Positions 6,981-14,187 of a DNA stretch of 32,809 nt are shown in pieces (position 1 is the first letter of the stretch; every line of letters starts with the position of its first letter). The translations under genes and the position numbers were made by a program. The notes below the pieces were generated by a model. The model was given only the letters and a program-made list of their open reading frames with translations, was not told the origin of the DNA and did not search any database. Source of the DNA: Pseudomonadota bacterium (GTDB taxonomy: Bacteria > Pseudomonadota > Gammaproteobacteria > Xanthomonadales > Xanthomonadaceae); contig JAEZCF010000018.1 of assembly GCA_023430045.1 (NCBI GenBank), positions 1-32,809 on the forward strand, given 5' to 3'.

Positions 6981-9851
6981 TCAGAAACGCAGGTCCGCGC
7001 GCACGTACCAGAATCGCCCGCGCGGGATGTCATACGTCGACGCGTCATAGCCATTCAACGAGCACGACACGCAGATCGGCGGATCCTTGTCGAACACGTT
7101 GTTCAATCCCGCGCTCAGCTGCAGTCCCTTCATCCAGTCCACCCTGTAGCCCAGCTGCAGGTCATGGAATGTCGTGGCCGCCAGCGTATTGGTGCCCTCC
7201 GCCTGGTTTCCGCAGACCGGGAACGCGACCACATCACCGCACTGCTCGGTGAGCTCTGAAATGTGCCGCACCGTCCACGAGGCATTCCAGTTCGCCAGCG
7301 ACCACGCCAGGCTCGCGTTGCTCGTCCATTCGGGGATCGAACTGTCGCTCACCTCCACCCCCGGCTCCTGCGGCTGCTTCTGGCCTGCGGCGCCCAAGGC
7401 CTCGTAGCGGCCGACGAAGGTGTTCTGCCAGCCCAGCCTGAACTGGCCGATATCGGTCTGCGGCAGGGTCCAGAACAGGTCCACGTCCCAGCCATCGGTC
7501 CTGATGGATCCCAGGTTGGTCAGGCGGTTGGCGAAACTGCTGATGGCGCCGGTGCCGGCTCGCTCGATGCCGGCACAGTACAGCGGGTCCAGCGTATCCA
7601 CGCACAGGTCCAGCTGGTTCTGCGCGTTGATCGCCTGGATCGCGCCTTCGATGTGGTGGCGGTAGAACGTCACCTCCACGTCGAAGCGTTCCGACCAGGA
7701 CGTATTGCTGCCGAACCACGGGCTCCATACGAAGCCGGCGCTGAAACTGCGCGAACGCTCCGGCTCCAGGTCGATGTTGCCACCGGTGGTGACCGATATC
7801 TGCGAATTGGCCTGCTGGAAACCACCCGGCACACCCAGTGCGGCGCAGTTGGCGGCGCTGCCCCGCGGCGGCGTGCCACCCAGGCCCACCGAACAGGGAT
7901 CATAGATCTGCAGATCGGCGCGCGCGGCCGACCCGTACAGCTCGCCGATGGACGGTGCACGGAAGCCTTCGGCATAGGTGGTGCGCAGCACGAAGTCGTT
8001 GGTCACCTGCCAACGCAGGCCATACTTGGGCGTGAACTCGCCACCGAAGGTCGAGTAATCCGAATAACGTCCCGCCAGGCTCAGGTCCAGCTTTTCACCG
8101 ATGGCCGTGTTGGCGAAGATCGGCACGCTCAGCTCCAGATAGGCCTCGTTGACGTCGTACGAACCCGAGGTGGGCAGCGACGGTACGCCGTTGTAATGGC
8201 CGGCCACGGTCAGCGGATCGGGCTGGTACCAGCCTTCGTACTTGCGATATTCGTAACCGGTGGCAAAGGACACCGGCCCCGCCGGCAGGGTGAACAGCTC
8301 GCTGGACAGGTTCGCGGTGAACAGGCTGAGCTCGTTCTGGCTGCGGTCGCGCACCACCGGCTGGATCCACTGCAGCATCTCCGGAGTGATGCTGCCGGCG
8401 CCACCAAACAGGTTCAGCGGCACGCAGCCCGGCGTGGCCGCACAGACCGCGGGATCCCCCAGCGCCATGTTGACGTTGTAAATGTTGTAGCTGCCGCGGT
8501 TGGTCTGTTCGGCCTTGTTACGGCTGTACATGCCGTTGATGTCCCAGAACCAGCTGCGGTCGGCCGCCTGGAAATCACCGACCAGCCCGGTGGCCACATA
8601 GGTGGTATTGACCTCCTGCTGGAATACACGCGCGCCGCCTTCGATGGGCCGGCGACCGATGAACTGCATGTTGTCGGAGGACACCAGATCAAACCCGAAC
8701 GGGTTGTACGGGTTGAGCGCCGAGATGGTGATGTCGTCGGCCAGCGGGTTGCCGGTGCCGGCATTGGGGCCCAGGCCCAGCGGCTCCGGCGCCGCCTGGT
8801 TGGTCGACTCGCGTCGGTTGCCCAGCGCCTTGACATACCACTGCACGTTGTCGGTGACATCGAAGCGGAACTGGCCGAACACGCCCTTGCGCTCGGAGGG
8901 CGTCAGCAACAGGTTGTAGTTGGCGAAGTTGAAACGGTCGGCGGTGCTGAAGCAGTGGTAATCATCGCTGCGCTCGCAGCCGGCGCTGCCATCGTAGCGC
9001 GGCGTGCCGGCGCCACTGTTGGGCACAAGATCCTGTACGGCGCCGGTGGTGGGGTCCACGAACTGGAAGCGCCCCTGCGGAATGCTGCCACTACCGAATG
9101 CCACGCCGGTTCCGGGAATCGGAAAGCGCGACTGTTCGCGGGTGCGCGCGTACACCGGATCCTGCTTCGTCCAGCTCGCCCCCAGGAACAGGCTGTAGCG
9201 ATCGCCGCTGGCGCCCCACGCCAGGTCGACGCCCTTCTGCGTGCCGTCACCCTTGCCATACTCGCCGTAGTTCATCGTCACCTGCGCGCCATCGAAATCG
9301 CGCCGGGTGATGATGTTCACCACGCCGGCGATGGCGTCGGATCCATACAGCGACGATGCGCCGTCCTCCAGCACTTCGATGCGCTCGACGATCGCCAGGG
9401 GAATGGTGTTGAGGTCGGTAGCCGCGCCTACGCCAGAGGCCGACGACTCGTTGACCCAGCGGATACCATCAACCAGCACCAGCACGCGCTTGGCGCCCAA
9501 GTGCCGCAGATCCACCTGCGCCGAGCCGGCGCCGACACCGCTGCCATCGGGCGGGAAGCCAAAGTTGCCCGATGAATTGAACTTCGCGTTCAACGCCGAG
9601 CCGGAGCCCGTCAGCTGCTGCAGTACCTCGCCGATGGAAGTGAGGCCGGTGCGCTCGATCTCCGTACGCGTCAGCGTCTGCACGGGCACCTGGCCTTCCA
9701 CTTCGGCCCGCTTGATGCGGGTGCCGGTGACTTCCACACGGTCCAGCTCGGTGGCAACGCGCGTGGCTTCCTGTGCCTGTGCAGCGACGGCGCCCAGGCA
9801 CAGGCACACGCTCACAGCAGCCGCCAGGGGGCGGCGATGCAGATTATTCAT
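6981..9851 (-). CDS. Large TonB-dependent outer-membrane receptor
   Basis: Receptor of 956 residues. The signal peptide ends at about residue 26 (AVAAQAQ); the TonB box follows as LDRVEVTGTRIKR (37-49). The plug has TSIGEVLQQL, VDLRHLGAKRVLVLVDG, VERIEVLEDGASSLYGSDAIAGVVNI and then the barrel, closing with the aromatic YVRADLRF. The plug sequence resembles the large receptors common in Xanthomonadaceae and Caulobacter that take up carbohydrates or peptides, rather than siderophore receptors; the ligand is not deducible. Extracellular segments contain close cysteine pairs (for example CERSDDYHC and CAATPGC), which may form loop disulfides. A GGAGAG Shine-Dalgarno lies upstream of the ATG at 9851. 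It is divergent from slt and transcribed toward the SMAG array. Confidence 0.93.
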   Translation of the reverse strand: MNNLHRRPLAAAVSVCLCLGAVAAQAQEATRVATELDRVEVTGTRIKRAEVEGQVPVQTLTRTEIERTGLTSIGEVLQQLTGSGSALNAKFNSSGNFGFPPDGSGVGAGSAQVDLRHLGAKRVLVLVDGIRWVNESSASGVGAATDLNTIPLAIVERIEVLEDGASSLYGSDAIAGVVNIITRRDFDGAQVTMNYGEYGKGDGTQKGVDLAWGASGDRYSLFLGASWTKQDPVYARTREQSRFPIPGTGVAFGSGSIPQGRFQFVDPTTGAVQDLVPNSGAGTPRYDGSAGCERSDDYHCFSTADRFNFANYNLLLTPSERKGVFGQFRFDVTDNVQWYVKALGNRRESTNQAAPEPLGLGPNAGTGNPLADDITISALNPYNPFGFDLVSSDNMQFIGRRPIEGGARVFQQEVNTTYVATGLVGDFQAADRSWFWDINGMYSRNKAEQTNRGSYNIYNVNMALGDPAVCAATPGCVPLNLFGGAGSITPEMLQWIQPVVRDRSQNELSLFTANLSSELFTLPAGPVSFATGYEYRKYEGWYQPDPLTVAGHYNGVPSLPTSGSYDVNEAYLELSVPIFANTAIGEKLDLSLAGRYSDYSTFGGEFTPKYGLRWQVTNDFVLRTTYAEGFRAPSIGELYGSAARADLQIYDPCSVGLGGTPPRGSAANCAALGVPGGFQQANSQISVTTGGNIDLEPERSRSFSAGFVWSPWFGSNTSWSERFDVEVTFYRHHIEGAIQAINAQNQLDLCVDTLDPLYCAGIERAGTGAISSFANRLTNLGSIRTDGWDVDLFWTLPQTDIGQFRLGWQNTFVGRYEALGAAGQKQPQEPGVEVSDSSIPEWTSNASLAWSLANWNASWTVRHISELTEQCGDVVAFPVCGNQAEGTNTLAATTFHDLQLGYRVDWMKGLQLSAGLNNVFDKDPPICVSCSLNGYDASTYDIPRGRFWYVRADLRF

Positions 9852-9910
9852 TCGCTTTCTCTCTCCAGATGGGCGGACTAATCAACCAGCCCCGCGGGCC
9901 AGTGTCTTAG

Positions 9911-9920
9911 TTGTAAACAA
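9911..9920. promoter_or_regulatory. AT-rich inverted repeat upstream of the large receptor gene
   Basis: TTGTAAACAA (TTGT, two bases, ACAA) lies 60 bp before the receptor start in an unusually AT-rich patch. A similar half, CTGTAAAAC, follows directly. On the minus strand this patch offers TTTACA sequences that could serve as a -35. It may hold the receptor promoter and an operator, but no -10 at good spacing stands out. The rest of 9852-10078 shows nothing I can name. Confidence 0.25.
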
Positions 9921-10078
9921 GCTGTAAAACTGCCGTCGTGACCTGCACCTCGCTTTCACTTTCCTTGCACAAAGTCGACTGCGCACATCGCTTGGGAGAG
10001 TGGTGGTCCAACGATGGGCATGACGCGCTGTCATTGGCAGCGCAGCCATGTGAAAAAACCAATTCAGCCTCTGCCCGC

Positions 10079-10084
10079 TATGCT
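10079..10084 (+). promoter_or_regulatory. Candidate -10 element giving a leaderless slt mRNA
   Basis: TATGCT (4 of 6 to TATAAT) ends exactly six bases before the slt ATG, so transcription would begin at or next to the A of the start codon. No Shine-Dalgarno is present before this ATG. The -35 region is poor (AAACCA at 17-bp spacing). The same geometry occurs in front of cca. Confidence 0.35.
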
Positions 10085-10090
10085 TTGCGC

Positions 10091-12067
10091 ATGAATCGAC
10101 AACTCCGCCCCGCCCTGTCCCTGATCGCCCTGGCTGGCGCCTTTTCACTTGCGTCACCTGCGTCCGCGCAATCCAGCGATGCGCAGCGCGCGCAGCTGAA
10201 AGCGGCCATTGCCGATGCCGAGCGCGGCCAGTTCAATGCCGCACAGGCCGCGTCCTTGAGCCGCAACCCGGCCTATGGGTGGCTGGAGTACGCCAACCTG
10301 CGCCGCAACGTGGAAACCATCAGCAACCAGCAGGCGCAGGAATTTCTTGGCCGCTACAACGGCCAGGCCGTGGCCAACGCCTTCCGCAGCGTGTGGCTGC
10401 CCGCCGTGGCACGGCGCCAGGACTGGCCCACCCTGCTGGCCAACTGGACGCCGACCGACAACACAGGCCTGCGCTGCGCACAGCTCACGGCGCGCCAGGC
10501 CACCGGCAAGGCCGATGCGCAGTGGACCACCGAGGCACAGAACCTGTGGCGAAAGAGCGGCTCCTCGCTGCCGGATGGCTGCGACGCGGTGTTCGCCGTA
10601 TTGCAGGCACAGGGCGGCCTCACCGATGCGCTGCGCTGGGAACGCATCGATGCCGCAGCCGATGCCCAGCAGCCGGCGGTGATGCGCAGCGCGGCGCGCG
10701 GACTGCCCGCTGCCGATCTGGCACTGGCCAACGATTACGCCGCCTTCGTCGATACACCCAACGCCAGGGCACTGAACTGGCCGCGTAACGACCGCAGCCG
10801 CCGCGTCGCCGTTGGTGGCCTGCAGAAACTGGCAAAGGCCGACCCGGATGCCACCGAACGGCAGCTTCCCCAGTATGCCCAGGCGCTTGGCCTGAGCGCA
10901 GACCAGCAGGCCCAGGTGCGCTATCAGATCGCCCTGTGGACGGTAGCGTCGTATCTGCCCGATTCCGCGCGCCGGCTCAACGCCGTGCCCGATTCGGCGT
11001 ATGACGAGCGCCTGCACGAATGGCGCGTACGCGAGGCGATGGCGCGCGGCGACTGGACCGCCGCGCTTTCCGCCCTCCGCAGGATGAGGGCGAAACAGCG
11101 CGAAGATTCGCGCTGGACATATTTCGAAGGCCGCATGCTGGAGAAGACGGGCCAGGCCGCGCAGGCCAGGGCCGTGTTCGCGCGTGCCGCGAGCGCGCCG
11201 ACCTTCCATGGTTTCCTGGCTGCGGACAAGCTGCAGCAGCCCTATCTGCTGTGTCCGTGGAAGCCCGGCGACAGCGCGACCGCGCGCGCGGCCGTAGCAC
11301 GCGATCCGGCCCTGGTGCGGGCCATGGAGCTGTACCGGATCGACCGCGCCAGCTGGGCCATTGCGGAATGGAACAGCGCGCTGGCCAACTTCGACGACAC
11401 CCAGCGCCGCCTGGCGGTGGAAGTAGCCCAGGAAAACGGCTGGTTCGATCGTGCGGTGTTCTCGCTCGGCAAACAGCCGGACGAGCAGCGCCTGTACCAC
11501 CTGCGCTTCCCGCTGCACCATGACGCCACCATTCGCCGCGAGGCCGCACGCAACGCTCTCGACCCGGCATGGGTGGCGGCGGAGATCCGCGCCGAAAGCA
11601 TCTTCAGCCCCAACGCACGTTCGCCCGCCAATGCGATGGGCCTGATGCAGGTACTGCCGGCCACCGGCGCATCGGTGGCGAAGAACATCGGACTGACCCG
11701 CTATGCCGGTGCTTCCAGCCTGTATGACCCTGATACCAACATCGCCATCGGCACCGCCTACCTGCGCCAGTTGATGAACAAGTACGACGGTCTGCCGTAT
11801 GTGACCATTGCCGCATACAACGCCGGGCCAACGCCCACCGCGCGCTGGCAGACTCAGCGTCCTGGCTTCGACCCGGACCTGTGGATAGAGACCATCAGCT
11901 ACAAGGAAACCCGCGAGTACGTCGCTCGGGTACTGGCATTCAGCGTGATCTACGACTGGCGTCTCAACGGTGACGCCCTGCCGTTGAGCGACCGCCTGAT
12001 GGGACGGCTGGTGGATACGCGCAAGAAGTTCAACTGCACGACGGCAGCAGGCCAGCGCGCGGATTGA
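10091..12067 (+). CDS. slt: Soluble lytic murein transglycosylase (Slt70 type)
   Basis: Periplasmic enzyme of 658 residues that cleaves the MurNAc-GlcNAc bond of peptidoglycan, leaving 1,6-anhydro ends. A signal peptide (about 1-27, ending SPASAQ) is followed by a long alpha-helical superhelix (about 30-480) and a C-terminal goose-lysozyme-like catalytic domain. The catalytic Glu502 is in the AEIRAES motif, then comes NAMGLMQVLPATG and later AYNAGP, the three diagnostic SLT motifs. Length fits the family. The ATG at 10091 starts a convincing signal peptide; the frame is open back to 9938 but that part is not protein-like. The anhydro-muropeptides it releases contain GlcNAc, which could in principle feed the Nag pathway 6 kb away, though the two are not obviously co-regulated. 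Confidence 0.94.
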   Translation: MNRQLRPALSLIALAGAFSLASPASAQSSDAQRAQLKAAIADAERGQFNAAQAASLSRNPAYGWLEYANLRRNVETISNQQAQEFLGRYNGQAVANAFRSVWLPAVARRQDWPTLLANWTPTDNTGLRCAQLTARQATGKADAQWTTEAQNLWRKSGSSLPDGCDAVFAVLQAQGGLTDALRWERIDAAADAQQPAVMRSAARGLPAADLALANDYAAFVDTPNARALNWPRNDRSRRVAVGGLQKLAKADPDATERQLPQYAQALGLSADQQAQVRYQIALWTVASYLPDSARRLNAVPDSAYDERLHEWRVREAMARGDWTAALSALRRMRAKQREDSRWTYFEGRMLEKTGQAAQARAVFARAASAPTFHGFLAADKLQQPYLLCPWKPGDSATARAAVARDPALVRAMELYRIDRASWAIAEWNSALANFDDTQRRLAVEVAQENGWFDRAVFSLGKQPDEQRLYHLRFPLHHDATIRREAARNALDPAWVAAEIRAESIFSPNARSPANAMGLMQVLPATGASVAKNIGLTRYAGASSLYDPDTNIAIGTAYLRQLMNKYDGLPYVTIAAYNAGPTPTARWQTQRPGFDPDLWIETISYKETREYVARVLAFSVIYDWRLNGDALPLSDRLMGRLVDTRKKFNCTTAAGQRAD

Positions 12068-12076
12068 CCGCGGCAT

Positions 12077-12217
12077 GTGGGTGACGATCGTTGCCCCTCT
12101 CGCGGTGGTGGGTGACGACCGTTGGCACTCCCTCTGTGGTGGGTGACGGTCGTTGCCCCTTCCGCCGTGGTGGGTGACGACCTTCGGCACTCCCGCCGTG
12201 GTGGGTGACGACCGTTG
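12077..12217. repeat. Tandem repeat, 31-bp period, five copies
   Basis: The 10-mer GTGGGTGACG recurs at 12077, 12108, 12139, 12170 and 12201, an exact 31-bp period. Units 1-4 are full length and diverged (variable middle, shared ending near CGCCGTG or CTCTGTG); unit 5 is cut short. The end of unit 5 continues into GACGACC-GTT-GGTCGTC (12207-12223), a perfect 7-bp palindrome, while inner units have lost the second arm. The array fills nearly the whole slt-cca spacer. Minus-strand reading frames through it give only repetitive peptide and are not genes. Confidence 0.9.
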
Positions 12218-12239
12218 GTCGTCACAGGCCGGCGCGCCG

Positions 12240-12245
12240 TATCAT
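12240..12245 (+). promoter_or_regulatory. Candidate -10 element giving a leaderless cca mRNA
   Basis: TATCAT (4 of 6 to TATAAT) ends exactly six bases before the cca ATG, and no Shine-Dalgarno precedes this ATG. A weak -35 (TTGGTC, 12215-12220, 19-bp spacing) would lie in the palindrome that ends the tandem repeat. Confidence 0.35.
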
Positions 12246-12251
12246 GCCCCC

Positions 12252-13478
12252 ATGAAGATCTATCTTGTCGGCGGCGCGGTGCGCGACCGCCTGCTGCAGC
12301 GTGAACCCGGCGACCGCGACTGGGTCGTGGTCGGCGCTACACAGGAAGAAATGCAGGCCCAGGGCTATCGCGCGGTGGGCCGCGATTTCCCTGTCTTCCT
12401 GCATCCGGACACAGGCGAGGAATATGCACTGGCACGCACCGAACGCAAATCCGGTCGTGGCTACCGCGGCTTCGTGGTCGATGCCGATCCTGGCGTGACG
12501 CTGGAAGAAGACCTGCAGCGCCGCGATTTCACCATCAATGCCATCGCTTGCGACGAAGCAAGCGGCGAGCTGGTCGACCCTCATGGCGGCGTTCGCGATA
12601 TCCAGCAGCGCGTGCTGCGCCATGTCGGCCCGGCCTTCGTGGAAGATCCCCTGCGCGTGCTGCGCGCGGCCCGTTTCATGGCGCGTTTCGCCCCGCTGGG
12701 TTTCAGCGTCGCAGAAGAAACGATGGCCCTGATGCGGGAGGTTGCCGCCAGCGGCGAACTGGATGCACTGGTGCCCGAACGGGTATGGCAGGAGCTGCGT
12801 CGCGCGCTGGCCTCGGAACGTCCTTCAGCCTTCCTGCGCACGTTGCACGAAGCGCATGCGCTTGGTCCCATCCTGCCCGAAGTGGAAGCGCTGTACGGCG
12901 TACCGCAGCGCGCGGAGTTTCATCCGGAGATCGACACCGGCGTGCACCAGGAAATGGTCAGCGACATGGCCGCGCGCCTCGCGCCGGGCGACGATCTGGT
13001 CGGCTTCGCAGCCCTTACCCATGATCTCGGCAAGGGCCTGACGCCGCAGGCCGAATGGCCGCGCCACATCATGCATGAGCAGCGGGGCATCGCCCCCCTC
13101 AGGACGCTCTGCGCACGCTTGAAGATACCGGCTGAACACCAGCAGCTGGCCGAGGCCGTCTGCCGCGAACACCTCAACGTGCATCGAATCGACGAACTGC
13201 GCGACGCCACCGTGCTTGAGCTGCTGGGCCGCTGCGATGCACTGCGTCGACCGGAACGCATCGCGCGGATCGCCACCTGCTGCGAGGCCGACAAGCGCGG
13301 CAGGCTTGGTTTCGAGGACAGCGACTATCCGCAGGGCGACACGCTCAAGCGCCTGCACCAGGCCGCACTGTCGGTGCAGGCACGCGACCTGGATACCACG
13401 AACCTGAAGGGCCCAGCCATCGGCCAAGCCCTGGCGAAGGCGCGTATCGCCGCCATCGCGGCCGCGCGCGCCCTGTAA
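12252..13478 (+). CDS. cca: Multifunctional CCA protein (tRNA nucleotidyltransferase with HD domain)
   Basis: Cytoplasmic class II nucleotidyltransferase of 408 residues that adds or repairs the 3' CCA end of tRNA. The nucleotidyltransferase head has GGAVRD (7-12) and the catalytic Asp21 and Asp23 (GDRDWVVVG), then the RRDFTINAIA motif (90-99) and the nucleotide-selecting EDPLRVLRAARF block (131-142). The C-terminal HD domain shows H232 (TGVHQEM) and H257-D258 (LTHDLGKG), as in the E. coli enzyme, which also has phosphatase and phosphodiesterase activity. Length matches E. coli (412). The ATG at 12252 begins the conserved MKIYLVGGAVRD; the open frame upstream runs through the tandem repeat and is not coding. 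Confidence 0.96.
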   Translation: MKIYLVGGAVRDRLLQREPGDRDWVVVGATQEEMQAQGYRAVGRDFPVFLHPDTGEEYALARTERKSGRGYRGFVVDADPGVTLEEDLQRRDFTINAIACDEASGELVDPHGGVRDIQQRVLRHVGPAFVEDPLRVLRAARFMARFAPLGFSVAEETMALMREVAASGELDALVPERVWQELRRALASERPSAFLRTLHEAHALGPILPEVEALYGVPQRAEFHPEIDTGVHQEMVSDMAARLAPGDDLVGFAALTHDLGKGLTPQAEWPRHIMHEQRGIAPLRTLCARLKIPAEHQQLAEAVCREHLNVHRIDELRDATVLELLGRCDALRRPERIARIATCCEADKRGRLGFEDSDYPQGDTLKRLHQAALSVQARDLDTTNLKGPAIGQALAKARIAAIAAARAL

Positions 13479-13512
13479 GAACCAGACTTTTCCCGGCTGG
13501 GCCCATCACCGC

Positions 13513-13537
13513 GCAGCCGGGCAGAGCCCGGCTCTAC
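13513..13537. repeat. Single SMAG/REP palindrome between cca and the SseB-like gene
   Basis: A copy of the S. maltophilia palindrome in inverted orientation, with stem AGCCGGGC/GCCCGGCT and the closing CTCTAC (complement of GTAGAG). A partial copy (CCCGGCTGGG) lies about 20 bases before it. It sits between two convergent stop codons, 8 bases from the SseB-like stop, and may help end both transcripts. Confidence 0.85.
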
Positions 13538-13544
13538 GCGCGGA

Positions 13545-13979
13545 TCAGCGGGCTTCGCCGCGGGTGAACGCATCCGCGCGCTGCTTCAACTGCACCACGG
13601 CATCGGGAATCATCTCCATGCCGATATCGAAGCCCGGATTGAGCACGATGCCCACGCCATCGGACATCGCTCCCAGCAGCCAGCGCACCTCGACCTGCAG
13701 CGCGTTCTCGAACTGGGGCAGCTGCTCGCTCCACGGCGCCGCACGCTCCACCGCCGAAAACACCGCGAACATCGGTTCGTTGGCTTCGCTGGTCAACACC
13801 AGCGGATTGATGGTCTCGTCCCAGTTCGAATCCGCACCTACCGGCTTGTCCAGCAGCACGAACACCTGGTCGGCCAGGAAGCTGTCCAGGAAGCCCGGCG
13901 CATCCAGCGTACCGTCCTGGGCCTGCACAAGACGCACTTCCAGGTCGTTCAGCGGTTCAAAAGAGGTATCGGCTTCCAC
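13545..13979 (-). CDS. SseB-family protein (SseB N-terminal-like domain)
   Basis: Small acidic cytoplasmic protein of 144 residues without signal peptide or membrane segment. The pattern FLDSFLADQVFVLLDKPV, then LVLTSEANEPMFAVFSAVERA, then GVGIVLNPGFDIGMEMIPDAV is that of the SseB N-terminal domain, in which an N-P-G segment precedes a conserved hydrophobic/acidic strand. The family name comes from E. coli SseB (serine sensitivity), and its molecular function is not known. The GTG start at 13979 is supported by AGGAG (minus strand, 13985-13989) five bases upstream; the frame is open further upstream but without a better start. The roughly 200 bp between this gene and the autotransporter stop show nothing else I can name. 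Confidence 0.75.
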   Translation of the reverse strand: MEADTSFEPLNDLEVRLVQAQDGTLDAPGFLDSFLADQVFVLLDKPVGADSNWDETINPLVLTSEANEPMFAVFSAVERAAPWSEQLPQFENALQVEVRWLLGAMSDGVGIVLNPGFDIGMEMIPDAVVQLKQRADAFTRGEAR

Positions 13980-14187
13980 GGTTACTCCTGCTTGCGTGCA
14001 CGCACGCGTGATCGTTGCCATGACTTTACCAGCCCATGGCGTCGTCAGCCCGTGGATCGATGCATCGGTTCCCCAGCACGGTTCGTCCGCCGCACATGCC
14101 GGCTGTGCGGGCCGCACCACGCTCACGAGACAGCCCGTGGTCCAGGGCGTGCCGACCATGGGCCGGCACTGCCAGGGTCCACGGTGA

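Noticed and set aside
7263..9575. Long plus-strand open frame (770 codons) opposite the large receptor gene
   Set aside because: It is the antisense shadow of a well-supported receptor in high-GC DNA; the peptide is rich in Arg, Gly, Ala and His with no domain, and there is no Shine-Dalgarno.
11950..12225. Minus-strand small open frame through the tandem repeat
   Set aside because: Its sequence is just the translated repeat and the frame runs into slt; no start signal.
12069..12230. CRISPR-like array
   Set aside because: The 31-bp units are directly adjacent with no unique spacers, units are diverged and no cas gene is present.
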